64,000 nucleotides of DNA from Allochromatium tepidum. Lineage in GTDB: Bacteria > Pseudomonadota > Gammaproteobacteria > Chromatiales > Chromatiaceae. Shown piece by piece: positions 28,906-38,670 of the stretch. The position numbers and the translations under genes were made by a program. The stretch lies in assembly GCF_018409545.1 (NCBI RefSeq), contig NZ_AP024563.1:788501-852500 (forward strand). Direction: 5' to 3'. Below the pieces are notes generated by a model. That model had not been told where the DNA came from. It made no database searches and was given only the letters and a program-made list of their open reading frames with translations. The stretch's first letter is position 1. Each line of letters begins with the position of its first letter.

Positions 28906-29559
28906 ATGGGCAGAGCGAACGCGATGCCCATCTTCTCAGGTGCTCCTACGAGGATGCGTGTTCTGGACATCACCCAAGACCATTCGATGACATTCGACCG
29001 GGATCCAAGCCATCTGCGCCGACTGGCTATGCTGCTGGCGATGCCTGAGACGGATGCCCTGGAAGCGTTGCGCGAGATCGCCGACGAAGAACCCTGGCTC
29101 GCGGAGCCGATCGCCGAGCTGGAATCCCTGCCGCCGGAGCGCTGGCAGGCCGAGCACACGCGGCTGTTCGTCAGCGGCTATCCCAAGACGCCCTGTCCGC
29201 CCTTCGAGTCGGCCTATCGGCAGGGCAACATGGGCGGCACGGCGGCGCCGGATCTCCAGGGACTCTATCGGCGTGCCGGTTTGGAATCGGGCGAAGTGCC
29301 GCCCGACTATCTGGGCACGCAACTGGAGTTCGCGGCCTATCTGCTGGATGCGGGGTCGGGTGAGGGCGACACGGATTGTTCGGCCGGTACGCTGGCCGCC
29401 GAGCTGTGGAGCAACCATCTATGTCGCTGGCTGCCGCGTTTTGCCCGCGATCTACAGACACAGGCGGACTTGGCCCTGTATCGCGGTCTCGGCGAGCGTT
29501 TGGCGCGACTCTGTTCGACGGACGAGGATCGAACGTCGGAGCATTCGGATGACGTCTGA
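28906..29559 (+). CDS. TorD/DmsD-like molybdoenzyme chaperone
   Basis: This is a helical protein of up to 217 residues of the TorD/NarJ family, which proof-reads the Tat signal and inserts the molybdenum cofactor. Family features include LFVSGYPKTPCPPFESAY, GTQLEFAAYLLD and the late WLPRFARDLQ. The start is uncertain: ATG 28906, 28924, 28954 (after ACGAGG) or 28987 are all in frame. It overlaps the HybE-like gene by 11 bases. Its position after the NrfD gene matches CISM operons. Confidence 0.85.
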   Translation: MGRANAMPIFSGAPTRMRVLDITQDHSMTFDRDPSHLRRLAMLLAMPETDALEALREIADEEPWLAEPIAELESLPPERWQAEHTRLFVSGYPKTPCPPFESAYRQGNMGGTAAPDLQGLYRRAGLESGEVPPDYLGTQLEFAAYLLDAGSGEGDTDCSAGTLAAELWSNHLCRWLPRFARDLQTQADLALYRGLGERLARLCSTDEDRTSEHSDDV

Positions 29560-30109
29560 AGCCGCGTGGTGTCTCTGCTCCGAAGATCTCGCCGAAGATC
29601 AGGCACTGAGCGCGGCGGTCGTCACGGTCCACGCGCGTATTCTCGCCGAGACCTTGGCGGGCGATCCCATGCTCAACCTCGCCCTGCCGATCGAGGTTCG
29701 CGCCCTGCGTCGGGTCGAGGACTGGCGCGTGCTGTTGCTGCTGACGCCCTGGATGCTGGCGCGTCTGCTGTTCCCCGACCGTGCGCCATCGCTCGCGCTG
29801 CCCGAAGGCTGGTCGGCTGCCGAACGCACGGAAGCCAGGTATCTGGTTCTGGGGCCGCGTCTGACCTTCGATCTGTTCGGCCAGTCGCAACAGGCCCATC
29901 TCGGCTATCACGACCAACTCGGGCACTACCTGCTGCAACCGCTGTGTCTGAACATGGAACCCTATCGCGACGCCGATGCCGTCTTCGAGCGCTGGAGCGA
30001 GGTCATCCGCGTGCGCGACGAAAACATGGAAGCCGCACGCCGCGATTGCCCGATGCAGAAGGAGATCTCGCGGCGCGAGCTCTTCCGGCGCCTGAAGCCG
30101 GGTGATTGA
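29549..30109 (+). CDS. HybE-like protein
   Basis: This is a 186-residue protein resembling HybE, the chaperone of Tat-exported [NiFe] hydrogenases. Matching features are the DPMLNLALPIEVRAL stretch (pattern of small-subunit chaperones), LLLLTPWMLARLLFP, LGYHDQLGHYLLQPL, and a C-terminal SRRELFRRLK that mimics a Tat motif. No hydrogenase gene is nearby; it overlaps the TorD-like gene, so it probably serves this molybdoenzyme. The start ATG 29549 sits in the overlap. The family call is from memory of motifs. Confidence 0.65.
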   Translation: MTSEAAWCLCSEDLAEDQALSAAVVTVHARILAETLAGDPMLNLALPIEVRALRRVEDWRVLLLLTPWMLARLLFPDRAPSLALPEGWSAAERTEARYLVLGPRLTFDLFGQSQQAHLGYHDQLGHYLLQPLCLNMEPYRDADAVFERWSEVIRVRDENMEAARRDCPMQKEISRRELFRRLKPGD

Positions 30110-30178
30110 TCGGCTGGTCATCCCGGACACCATCTGCTACAAACGGATCGTCCGAACCATGCTGGAGAGACGAACCCG

Positions 30179-30638
30179 ATGCGAAGACTTCCGGTCTATC
30201 TGTTGCTCGACACGTCCTACTCGATGAGCGGCGAGCCGATCGAGGCGGTGAAGAACGGCGTGCAGCTCCTGGTCTCGACCCTGCGCCCGCGACGTCAGAA
30301 AGAGCACCAACGAGGCCAAGGGCGACTGGCGGCCGCTGCTCTTCGTCATGACCGACGGCAGCCCGTCGGATCTGCTCGCCTATCGTCACGCCATCCCCGA
30401 GATCCACAGGCGTCATTTCGGCTCCATCGTCGCCTGTGCCGCCGGTCCCAAGGCCAAGGACGAGGCGTTGCGCGAGCTGACCGATCGGGTGGTGCGGCTC
30501 GACACCCTGGACGCGGCGGCCTTCTCGGGGTTCTTCAAATGGGTCTCGGCCAGTGTCGCGGTCGGGTCGAGCAGCGCCGGGCTGGAAGGGCGGGTGACGC
30601 TGCCTCCGCCGCCGGCCGAGGTGCAGCTCGTGCTGTAG
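30179..30638 (+). pseudogene. TerY-type vWA-domain protein, internally deleted
   Basis: The 5' part encodes MRRLPVYLLLDTSYSMSGEP, the MIDAS motif (DxSxS) of TerY-like von Willebrand A proteins, up to VSTLRP. The frame then breaks near 30288-30296, and a different frame resumes with RKSTNEAKGDWRPLLFVMTDGSPSD through GFFKWVSASVAVG and a stop at 30638. Roughly 70 codons in the middle, compared with the family length of about 210, are missing. The deletion destroys the frame, so no functional vWA protein is expected. It lies 69 bases after the HybE-like gene. Confidence 0.85.
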
Positions 30639-30662
30639 CCAGTCAGGTTCGCGGATCGGCAA

Positions 30663-30998
30663 TCAGCCGGCGGCAATCGTCAGGTGGCCGACTGGTGCGG
30701 ATGTCGGTTTGACCTTGATCTCGATGTCGTAACCGAGCCGGGTCAGGCATTCCATCAATTTGCGCTCGGACAGGTTGGCGAATTGGCCTCGCAGCAGGGC
30801 CGATACCTTGGGTTGAGTAATTCCCATGCGACGACCGGCTTGTTCCTGCGTGAGACCGAGTCGGCGGATGGCACGGGTGATCTCGATCACCAGACCGGAT
30901 TTGATCTTAAGCTTTTCGGCCTCGGGCAGTTCAAGATCCGCGAAGACATTACCTGAACTCGTTTCGACCTCGATGCCTTCAATGATGCGTGTTGTCAT
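30663..30998 (-). CDS. higA: HigA-type XRE antitoxin
   Basis: This is a 111-residue helix-turn-helix protein. Helices IRRLGLTQEQAGRRMGITQPKVSALLRGQF (about 46-75) form an XRE domain of the HigA-2/'helix-turn-helix antitoxin' type, which normally neutralises and autoregulates with a Gp49-like HigB toxin. It overlaps the 3' end of the upstream toxin remnant by 20 bases, the usual toxin-first order of higBA. It is intact although its toxin is not. Confidence 0.85.
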   Translation of the reverse strand: MTTRIIEGIEVETSSGNVFADLELPEAEKLKIKSGLVIEITRAIRRLGLTQEQAGRRMGITQPKVSALLRGQFANLSERKLMECLTRLGYDIEIKVKPTSAPVGHLTIAAG

Positions 30999-31356
30999 GT
31001 CTCAGTTCCTGTGCAATCGTTTCGGCCACTTTCAACCGGGCGCGAATCAGCTCGATGTCTGCTTTTGGCGTCGAGATCCCGCTCTTGCTCTTCTTCTGGA
31101 AGCAATGCAGCACGAACACGGCTTCGGCGAATTCGACGGTGTAGACCGGCACGGTAGGTGCCGCCGGTATCGTCTTCGACGATCTCCAGGACGCCGGCGC
31201 CGCCGAATCCCTTGAGAACTTTGGCCGCCGCGTGCCGTTCGCCATGTTGAGCGAAATCCAGCGCATGACCGAAGAACTTCCGCACCCTGAGCGGAAGTTC
31301 CATCAGATCTTTTTGCTGCTTCCGACCCACAACAGGGGTTTTTGTCGATCAGTCAT
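30979..31356 (-). pseudogene. higB: HigB/Gp49-like (DUF891) toxin with two frameshifts
   Basis: Read from ATG 31356 the product starts MTDRQKPLLWVGSSKK, then hits a stop because a T-run at 31310-31314 (A5 in the coding strand) is one base short. The next frame gives DLMELPLRVRKFFGHALDFAQHG to EIVEDDTGGTYRA, and then an extra base at about 31146-31147 shifts again. The third piece, VYTVEFAEAVFVLHCFQKKSK to the stop at 30979, is the classic toxin C-terminus. Corrected, the gene would encode a typical RelE-superfamily mRNA interferase. A TATAAT-like box at 31364-31369 lies just before the start. Confidence 0.85.
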
Positions 31357-31409
31357 GCGAGGAATTATATCGTAAGTGGTATAAACAAAGCAGATATCGG
31401 ATTGCGTGA

Positions 31410-32290
31410 AATGGGATCAGCAACCACGGCAAGTATCGCGAGAGCATCTTCGAGCAGACCGGCGGCGACTACTGGCGCAACCTTTTCTGCTGGCCGACCG
31501 CGATGCTGGAGCACGAAGGCCGGCTCGGGCTGGTCGCGCCCGCCTATCCGCGTCATTTCTTCTTCGAGCACGGCTCCAGGAACGGCGACGTCCTCAAGAT
31601 CCGGGGCCGTGAGAAGGAAGGCAAATGGTTCGCCGCCGCCAATCTGCGCAACCGCTTCATGGAACCGCGCGAACTGGGCGACTGGCTCGGCCATCTCCGC
31701 GCCTGTCTGCTGCCGGCGCGCGCCGTGCGCCGGTTGCACATGGCCGGACTGGCGCACTCGGACCTGTCCTACAAGAACGTCCTGATCGACCCCTCGCGCG
31801 GCCGATCCTGCGTCATCGACGTCGACGGCCTGGTGGTGCCGGGCAAGTATCCGCCCGACGTGGTCGGCACGCCGGATTTCATCGCCCCGGAAGTGGTGAC
31901 GACCAGCCATCTGCCCAAGGACGACCCGGCGCGTCATCTGCCCCGACGCGAGACCGAAACCTCTATTCATCGCGCAAGGAAGGCCAGTTCCGACCGGACG
32001 ACCACCGGCTCATGGTCTGGACCGGCCAGTCGCTGTTCCACTGGCACGCCAACACCCTGATCGCGCCCAACGAGAAGCTCACCGAAGACCAGAAACGGCG
32101 CGTCGGCTATTTCGTCCTGCACGAAGGACGCTGGCGGCTGGTCAACGAGGGGCTGCCGGATCTGCTCGACGTCTCCAACCGGACGGCGGTTCCGGTCGGC
32201 GACCGGGTCGAGCTCAAGGATGGCCAGCAGATCCTGCCGGCCAGGGGCGAGGGCGGACGGTTGGTCGTGGTGCAGATGGTCAAGGCGTGA
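31410..32290 (+). pseudogene. TerY-associated Ser/Thr kinase remnant
   Basis: The open frame begins abruptly at 31410 with no start and encodes part of a protein kinase: YWRNLFCWPTAMLEHEGR, the catalytic loop HMAGLAHSDLSYKNVLIDP, the metal-binding segment VIDVDGLV, and GTPDFIAPEVV. At about 31957 the frame breaks; another frame continues NLYSSRKEGQFRPDDHRLMVW to a stop at 32290. The N-lobe and a large middle part are missing. The PP2C phosphatase normally between vWA and kinase genes of such triads is absent altogether. The order vWA...kinase supports one decayed locus. Confidence 0.8.
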
Positions 32291-32296
32291 ACGCGC

Positions 32297-34690
32297 TCAG
32301 AATGGCCACACCCACTCATCGACATCCGGCTTGTCGATGCCGTGATCATAGGCGTAGTTGCGGCACTCGATCTGCCGGTCGCGCAGCTTTTCCTTCACAT
32401 GCGCCCCGGCGACCTGGAGCCGCGGCACCCGGTTGATGACATCGATCGCCAGACTGAAGCGGTCGATCTCGTTGTTGATCGCCAGTTCGAGCGGCGTGTT
32501 GATGTTGCCCTTCTCCTTGTAGCCGCGCACATGCAGGTTTTTGTGATTGGTGCGCCGGTAGGCCAGTCGATGAATCAGCCAGGGATAGCCGTGGAAGTTG
32601 AAGATGATCGGGCGATCCTTGGTGAAGAGACTGTCGAAGTCCGCATCCGACAGCCCATGCGGATGCTCACCGGCGGGCTGGAGCTTGAACAGATCCACGA
32701 CATTGATGAAGCGGATCTTGATGTCGGGGAAGTGCTCACGTAACAGCGCCGTGGCCGCCAGCGCCTCCTTGGTCGGGATATCGCCGCACCCGGCCATCAC
32801 CACATCCGGTTCCGTGCCCTGATCATTGCTCGCCCAGTCCCAGATACCGATGCCCTTGGTGCAGTGCTTGATGGCCGCGTCCATGTCCAGATACTGGATA
32901 TGGTTCTGCTTGTCACAGACGATGACATTGATGTCGTCACGGCTCTGGAGACAGTGGTTCACCGTCGAGAGCAGGGTATTGACGTCCGGCGGCAGATAGA
33001 TGCGCGTGACCTCGGGGTTCTTGTTGACGACGACATCGAGGAAACCCGGATCCTGATGGGTGAAACCGTTGTGGTCCTGCCGCCAGACGGTCGAGGTGAT
33101 GAGCAGATTGAGCGAGGAGATGCGCGCGCGCCAGGGGATGTCCTCGCAGATCGACAGCCACTTGGCGTGCTGGTTGTACATGCTGTCGATGACATGGACG
33201 AAGGCTTCATAGGTGGCGAAGAAGCCGTGACGCCCGGTGAGGATATAGCCCTCGTACCAGCCTTCCAGCGTATGCTCGGAGAGCATTTCGAGCACGCGCC
33301 CGTCGGGTGAGAGTTCGCCGCCGTCGGCATCCTCGGGCCTGTAGTCGCACAGCCAGAGCTTTTTGCTGACCTCATAGACCGCATCGAGCTTGTTGGAGGT
33401 GTTCTCGTCCGGGCCGAAGACGCGGAAGTTGTCCGGGTTGCGCGCCATCACATCGCGCAGCAACGCGCCGGTCGGCTTGGTGTTCATGGCGCGCGCGGTA
33501 CCGGGCTTGTCGACGCGGATGGCATAGTCGCGGAAATCCGGCATCCGCAGCGCGCGGCGCAGCAGTCCGCCGTTGGCGTGCGGGCTGGCGCTCATGCGCT
33601 TGGTCCCTTGGGGCGCGAGTGCCTTGAGTTCGGGGATCAGTCGGCCCTGGGCGTCGAACAGCTCTTCGGGCTTGTAACTGCGCATCCAGTCTTCGAGTTG
33701 CTTGAGATGCGCCGGATTGTCGTGCATCCCCGAGAGCGGCACCTGATGCGCGCGCCAGAATCCCTCGACCTTGTGCCCATCGACCTCGGACGGCCCGGTC
33801 CAGCCCTTGGGCGTGCGCAAGACGATCATCGGCCAGTGGGCGCGCGTGGCCTCACCGCTGGTACGCGCGTCCTGCTGGATGGCCCGGATCTGGTCGTGAC
33901 AGGCGTCCAGGGTGGCGGCCATCTGCTGATGCAGGGTCAGCGGATCGTCGCCTGCGACGAAATGCGGCGTCCAGCCGTAGCCGCGCATCAGGCTCGCCAG
34001 TTCTTCATCCGGGATGCGCGACAACAGGGTCGGATTGTTGATCTTGTAGCCGTTGAGATGCAGGATCGGCAGCACCGCGCCGTCGCGGATGGGATTCAGG
34101 AACTTGCTCGAATGCCAGGAGGTCGCCAGCGGCCCGGTCTCGGCCTCGCCATCGCCGACCGCCACCGCGACCAACAGGTCCGGATTGTCGAAGGCCGCTC
34201 CGAAGGCATGTGAGATCGAGTAGCCCAGCTCGCCGCCCTCGTGGATCGAACCGGGCGTCTCGGGCGTGCAATGCGAGCCGATGCCGCCGGGGAACGAGAA
34301 CTGCTTGAAGAACGCCTTCAGACCCTCCTCGTCCTCGCTCTTGTTGGGATAGATCTCGGAGTAGGTGCCTTCCAGATAGACAGGCGCCAGCACCCCCGGT
34401 GCGCCATGCCCCGGACCGGCGAGAAAGATCGCGTCCTGATCGCGCTCGCGGATGATCCGGTTGAGATGCACATACATGAAGGAGAGTCCGGGACTCGCGC
34501 CCCAATGGCCCAGGAGTCGCTTCTTGATGTGCTCCGGCTTGAGCGGCTCGCGCAACAGCGGATTGTCGCGCAGATAGATCATGCCCACGGCCAGATAGTT
34601 GCAGGCGCGCCAGTAGGCGTCGATCCGGTCGAGCTGCTCGGGCGTGAGCGGGGTGGCGGTCGCGGGCGTGGTGTCGTGCGTCATGGTCAT
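32297..34690 (-). CDS. xfp: Xylulose-5-phosphate/fructose-6-phosphate phosphoketolase
   Basis: This is a 797-residue thiamine-diphosphate enzyme that splits xylulose 5-phosphate or fructose 6-phosphate to acetyl phosphate and an aldose phosphate. Family signatures are present: [42 protein letters not shown], and the typical C-terminus with WVWPF. Length is standard. The region before the start holds a fragment of the dispersed repeat (34692-34720), which supplies part of its leader. ATG 34690 or the ATG two codons later may be used. An acetate kinase partner is not in the window. Confidence 0.97.
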   Translation of the reverse strand: MTMTHDTTPATATPLTPEQLDRIDAYWRACNYLAVGMIYLRDNPLLREPLKPEHIKKRLLGHWGASPGLSFMYVHLNRIIRERDQDAIFLAGPGHGAPGVLAPVYLEGTYSEIYPNKSEDEEGLKAFFKQFSFPGGIGSHCTPETPGSIHEGGELGYSISHAFGAAFDNPDLLVAVAVGDGEAETGPLATSWHSSKFLNPIRDGAVLPILHLNGYKINNPTLLSRIPDEELASLMRGYGWTPHFVAGDDPLTLHQQMAATLDACHDQIRAIQQDARTSGEATRAHWPMIVLRTPKGWTGPSEVDGHKVEGFWRAHQVPLSGMHDNPAHLKQLEDWMRSYKPEELFDAQGRLIPELKALAPQGTKRMSASPHANGGLLRRALRMPDFRDYAIRVDKPGTARAMNTKPTGALLRDVMARNPDNFRVFGPDENTSNKLDAVYEVSKKLWLCDYRPEDADGGELSPDGRVLEMLSEHTLEGWYEGYILTGRHGFFATYEAFVHVIDSMYNQHAKWLSICEDIPWRARISSLNLLITSTVWRQDHNGFTHQDPGFLDVVVNKNPEVTRIYLPPDVNTLLSTVNHCLQSRDDINVIVCDKQNHIQYLDMDAAIKHCTKGIGIWDWASNDQGTEPDVVMAGCGDIPTKEALAATALLREHFPDIKIRFINVVDLFKLQPAGEHPHGLSDADFDSLFTKDRPIIFNFHGYPWLIHRLAYRRTNHKNLHVRGYKEKGNINTPLELAINNEIDRFSLAIDVINRVPRLQVAGAHVKEKLRDRQIECRNYAYDHGIDKPDVDEWVWPF

Positions 34691-34691
34691 C

Positions 34692-34720
34692 CTGTTTTTT
34701 GCTCCTGAGTCCGGGTTGAG
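34692..34720 (+). repeat. Possible tail-to-head scar of the dispersed repeat
   Basis: Bases 34692-34705 equal the last 14 bases of repeat copy B (CTGTTTTTTGCTCC). They are followed, after one base, by 34707-34720, equal to bases 11-24 of copy A (GAGTCCGGGTTGAG). So the right end of the repeat is joined to its left end, in the same strand orientation. This may be the remnant of a tandem or circular form. The arrangement is directly visible; its meaning is inference. Confidence 0.5.
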
Positions 34721-34829
34721 ATCACATCGAAATACGATACAGGCCGATCGTGACCTTCTGATGATCGGACCGCCTGATCGTTCGACCTCAGGAGACGACG
34801 ACCGCCGACAAAGGCGCGTCCGACAGCTT

Positions 34830-34967
34830 TCAGATCAGTTCCTGGGTGACGAACAGATAGCCCAGCGCGACCGTGACCACGGCGATGGCCACGTAAGGGA
34901 GTAGAATGCAGATGCCCGGCAGGTCGTTGCAGATCCGACTGTACTTGCAGAGTTTACAGCTTCTCAT
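34830..34967 (-). CDS. 45-residue Cys-rich single-TM peptide
   Basis: This is a short gene starting [20 protein letters not shown], with four cysteines in the pattern CxxCx5Cx6C, then one TM segment ([19 protein letters not shown]) and the tail VTQELI. The cysteine cluster before the membrane suggests a metal or Fe-S site, or redox thiols on the cytoplasmic face. The reading frame is clean from ATG 34967 to TGA at 34830-34832. It is isolated between xfp and rimO. I cannot name a family. Confidence 0.65.
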   Translation of the reverse strand: MRSCKLCKYSRICNDLPGICILLPYVAIAVVTVALGYLFVTQELI

Positions 34968-35140
34968 CAGTCTCTCTGTCCGCTCGTCTGTGTGTGAATG
35001 GCGCTTCGGCTCGCCCGTGGACGGGCCGGAGCGGTGATCGATCTCGGGTATCCTTCAAAAGCCGCGCTATCCTTACCCAAGTTCGCGCCAGGTTCAATGG
35101 TTCCTTCCGTGCATTTCTCAACCCCAGGCATCGTCATCCC

Positions 35141-36505
35141 TTGAAGACCTCATCCAGCTCCAGTAGCGCGGTCCATCCGCACGGACTGGCCCCGCGTGTC
35201 GGCTTCGTCAGTCTCGGCTGCCCCAAGGCCACGGTCGACTCCGAACGCATCCTCACCCGGCTGCGTGCCGAGGGCTATCGGCTCCAGCCGACCCATGCCG
35301 AGGCCGATCTGGTCATCGTCAACACCTGCGGCTTCATCGATTCGGCGGTCGATGAGTCCCTGGACGCCATCGCCGAGGCGCTCGACGAGAACGGACGGGT
35401 GATCGTCACCGGCTGTCTCGGCGCGCGCGCGGAACTGGTGCGCGAGCGTCACCCCGAGGTGCTGGCCGTCACAGGCCCGCACGCGCTGGAAGAGGTGATG
35501 ATCGCCGTGCACGCGCATCTGCCGGCCCCGCACGATCCCTTCACCAGTCTCATCCCGCCGCAGGGCGTGCGTCTGACGCCCAGTCATTACGCTTATCTGA
35601 AGATCTCGGAAGGATGCAACCACCGCTGCCGCTTCTGCATCATCCCCAGTCTGCGCGGCGCTCTGGTCAGCCGCCCGATCGGCGAGATCCTCGACGAGGC
35701 CGGACGTCTGGTCGAATCCGGGGTGCGCGAACTGCTGGTGGTCTCGCAGGACACCAGCGCCTATGGACAGGATCTGGGGCATAGGCCCGACTTCTGGGGC
35801 GGGCGTCCGCTACGCACTCACATCACCGAACTGGCGCGGACGCTCGGCGAGTTGCCGGCCTGGATCCGGCTGCACTATGTCTATCCCTATCCGCACGTCG
35901 ACGAGCTCATCCCGCTGATGGCCGATGGGGTGATCCTGCCCTATCTGGACATGCCGCTCCAGCATGGCAGCGAGTCGGTCCTGCGCGCCATGCGCCGTCC
36001 GGCGGCGACCGAGAAGGTGCTGGACCGTCTGGCCCGCTGGCGCGCCGACTGTCCCGAACTGGTGCTGCGCAGTACCTTCATCGTCGGCTTTCCCGGCGAG
36101 ACCGAGGACGATTTCGAACGCCTGCTGGACTTCCTGCGCGAGGCGCGGCTCGACCGGGTCGGCTGCTTTCCGTATTCAGCGGTCGAGGGCGCGGCGGCCA
36201 ACGAACTGCCGAACCCGGTTCCGGAATCGCTCAAACAGGAGCGCCTAGAGCGCTTCATGGAGGTGCAGGCCGGTATCAGCCGCGAGAAACTGGCCGCGCG
36301 CGTCGGACAGCGGCTCACGGTGCTGGTCGACGTGGTGGAGGAAGACGCCATCATCACCCGCAGTTACGGCGACGCCCCCGAGATCGACGGCGAGGTCATC
36401 ATCGAGGGCGCCTGGGAGATCGATCCGGGCGACTTCATCGAGGTCGTGATCACCGAAGCCGGCGAACACGACCTCTGGGCGCAGCCGGTCGAGGACGAGG
36501 AGTGA
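35141..36505 (+). CDS. rimO: Ribosomal protein S12 methylthiotransferase RimO
   Basis: This is a radical-SAM enzyme of about 454 residues that methylthiolates Asp89 of ribosomal protein S12. The UPF0004 domain begins [17 protein letters not shown]; the radical-SAM motif is [11 protein letters not shown]; a C-terminal TRAM domain contains GQRLTVLVD. The start is uncertain. TTG 35141 gives a family-like N-terminus, while the open frame extends back to ATG 34994 through 49 residues that look non-coding. It converges with the DUF2892 gene. Confidence 0.93.
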   Translation: MKTSSSSSSAVHPHGLAPRVGFVSLGCPKATVDSERILTRLRAEGYRLQPTHAEADLVIVNTCGFIDSAVDESLDAIAEALDENGRVIVTGCLGARAELVRERHPEVLAVTGPHALEEVMIAVHAHLPAPHDPFTSLIPPQGVRLTPSHYAYLKISEGCNHRCRFCIIPSLRGALVSRPIGEILDEAGRLVESGVRELLVVSQDTSAYGQDLGHRPDFWGGRPLRTHITELARTLGELPAWIRLHYVYPYPHVDELIPLMADGVILPYLDMPLQHGSESVLRAMRRPAATEKVLDRLARWRADCPELVLRSTFIVGFPGETEDDFERLLDFLREARLDRVGCFPYSAVEGAAANELPNPVPESLKQERLERFMEVQAGISREKLAARVGQRLTVLVDVVEEDAIITRSYGDAPEIDGEVIIEGAWEIDPGDFIEVVITEAGEHDLWAQPVEDEE

Positions 36506-36517
36506 CGGGCGTCAGTC

Positions 36518-36718
36518 TCAGAACGCCGGCCCGCTCTGCTTGCCGAGCTTCTTGAGGATCAGCGCCAGCGGACAGAAGCCGGTGAAGGCCGACTGGAACA
36601 GATTGGCGCCGACGAAGGCGGTGAACCACAGCCAGTAGGGGCTGACGAAATGGGCCAGCAACAGTGAGATCAGGATGAAGCCGCCGGCGACGGCGAAAAC
36701 GATGCGTTCGATCGACAT
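36518..36718 (-). CDS. DUF2892 (YgaP-like) small membrane protein
   Basis: This is a 66-residue protein with two TM segments ([16 protein letters not shown] and [20 protein letters not shown]) and the DUF2892 signature [21 protein letters not shown]. Such domains occur alone or fused to rhodanese domains in sulfur and heavy-metal contexts. It stands alone here, convergent with rimO with a 12-base gap. The start is ATG 36718. Confidence 0.9.
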   Translation of the reverse strand: MSIERIVFAVAGGFILISLLLAHFVSPYWLWFTAFVGANLFQSAFTGFCPLALILKKLGKQSGPAF

Positions 36719-36879
36719 GGAATTCTCTACACTTGATAGTGGGATGGATGGCGGTCGGATCTTACTGAGTCGAGGCGGCCTTGTTCAACCGAGCCCGGAT
36801 TCCAGCCGCGACACATCATCGTGCACGGACATTCGTTCGTGCGCGCACTCCGGCGCGTGTCGGGTCACGAGGTAGGGCG

Positions 36880-38523
36880 ATGAAGCACGACGATCTGTCC
36901 GTTTTGATCGAGGCACTGCGGCACCCTCGGGCCTATCCGCACGAGGTCGACGGCGTCGAGCACATCGAGACCCATATCTCGCATGTGCTGCTGGCCGGTG
37001 AGTACGCCTACAAGTTCAAGAAGCCGCTGGATCTCGGTTTTCTCGACTTCTCGACCCTGGAGCGGCGCCGGTTCTGCTGCGCGGAGGAACTGCGGCTCAA
37101 CCGCCGTCTGGCCCCCGATCTCTATCTGGACGTCGTCACGGTCAACGGCACGCTCGATGCGCCGCGCATCGACGGCACGGGGCCGATCCTGGAATACGGC
37201 GTCCGGATGCGCCGCTTCCCGCAGTCGGCCCTGCTCGACCGCCGGCCGGTGACGGCCGAGCTCATGACCCGGCTGGCCGAGCACATCGCCGACTTCCATG
37301 CCGGCCTCCCCCCGGCCGGTCCGAGCAGCGGTTTCGGCACGCCCGCGCGGGTGCTCGAACCCATGCTGGAGAATCTGACCCAGATCCGTGCCCGTCTCGA
37401 CGATCCTGAGGCGCAGGCGCGTCTGGAGTCTCTCGAAACCTGGATCCGCGCCCGCTTCGAGACACTGACGCCCGTGATCGAGCAGCGCCGTGCCGAGGGC
37501 TTCGTGCGCGAGTGTCATGGCGACATGCACCGCGGCAACATCGCCCTCGTCGACGACCGAATCCTGATCTTCGACGCCATCGAGTTCAACCCCAATCTGC
37601 GCTGGATCGACACCGCCAGCGAGATCGCCTTTTTCGTCATGGATCTGGAGCAGGAGGGCGAGCGTAGCGCGGCCCATCGCTTCCTCAACCGCTATCTGGA
37701 ACGCAGCGGTGACTATGGCGCCTTGGCCGTGCTCGACTTCTACAAGGTCTATCGCGCCCTGGTGCGGGCCAAGGTGCTCGCGATCCGTTGGGATCAGAGC
37801 GATCTGCCGACCGCTGAAGCGCAGTCCCTCCGCGACGACTTCGCACGCTATCTGGATCTGGCCCTGTCCTACACCCGGACGCGCCGCCTGCATCTGCTGA
37901 TCGCCTGCGGCCTGCCGGGCTCGGGCAAGAGCCGGCTGTCCTGTCGACTGCGCGAGGCGCTGCCGCTGATCCATCTGCGCTCGGATATCGAGCGCAAGCG
38001 GCTGTTCGGACTGGGCGAGCTGGCGCGAACCGCCAGCAGCATCGATCGCGGCATCTATTTCCCGCGCGCGACCGACTGGACCTACGAGCGTCTGCATCGT
38101 CTGGCCGACGGCATCCTGGCCAGCGGTTACGACGTGCTGGTCGATGCCACCTTCCTCGCCCGCCGGCGGCGCGAGCACTTCGCGGCCCTGGCGCATCGGC
38201 ATCGGGCCGGATTCGCGATCCTCGCGCTGGAGGCTCCGCTGGAGGTTCTGCGCGAACGGGTGGCGAGACGCCTCGCGGAGGGGGCCGATGTCTCCGAGGC
38301 CGATCTCTCGGTGCTGGAGCGTCAGTACGCGAGCCGTCAGCCCCTGAGCGATCTGGAGCACAGCCGCGCGCTCGTCATCGATACCAGTCGCGACAATGCC
38401 TTCCCCGAGATCCTCGACCATCTGCGCGCACTGCTCGCCGCCGAGCCGGCACCGGAACGAAACCCTAATGTCGACGTGCCGCCCGCCGAATCCAGTCGGG
38501 ATCGACAGCGGGGTTCGGCATGA
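36880..38523 (+). CDS. Aminoglycoside-phosphotransferase-like plus P-loop kinase fusion
   Basis: This is a 547-residue two-domain protein. The N-terminal part (to about 335) resembles aminoglycoside/choline-type kinases, with the catalytic loop CHGDMHRGNIAL and the metal motif IFDAIEFN. The C-terminal part is an AAA_33/gluconate-kinase-like P-loop domain with GLPGSGKS near residue 346 and the later DVLVDATFLARRRRE. This fusion is conserved in many proteobacteria, but the substrate is unknown. ATG 36880 is preferred because AGG lies upstream and it gives the family N-terminus; the frame runs further upstream without homology. Confidence 0.85.
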   Translation: MKHDDLSVLIEALRHPRAYPHEVDGVEHIETHISHVLLAGEYAYKFKKPLDLGFLDFSTLERRRFCCAEELRLNRRLAPDLYLDVVTVNGTLDAPRIDGTGPILEYGVRMRRFPQSALLDRRPVTAELMTRLAEHIADFHAGLPPAGPSSGFGTPARVLEPMLENLTQIRARLDDPEAQARLESLETWIRARFETLTPVIEQRRAEGFVRECHGDMHRGNIALVDDRILIFDAIEFNPNLRWIDTASEIAFFVMDLEQEGERSAAHRFLNRYLERSGDYGALAVLDFYKVYRALVRAKVLAIRWDQSDLPTAEAQSLRDDFARYLDLALSYTRTRRLHLLIACGLPGSGKSRLSCRLREALPLIHLRSDIERKRLFGLGELARTASSIDRGIYFPRATDWTYERLHRLADGILASGYDVLVDATFLARRRREHFAALAHRHRAGFAILALEAPLEVLRERVARRLAEGADVSEADLSVLERQYASRQPLSDLEHSRALVIDTSRDNAFPEILDHLRALLAAEPAPERNPNVDVPPAESSRDRQRGSA

Positions 38524-38670
38524 GCCGGCGCGCCCAGATCCGGGGTGGGCCGGTCGCTCAGCGGTGATTCGACCCGGCGAGTCTCCCTGGAGTCTGGCGC
38601 GCTCGTGCTCGAAGCGTCACAATATATCCGTCATCTCCAATACACTTATCCTGTGGTCGACGAGGGAGCG

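Noticed and set aside
36865-38421. Open frame of 518 codons on the minus strand
   Set aside because: It is antisense to the kinase/P-loop fusion, which has canonical motifs.
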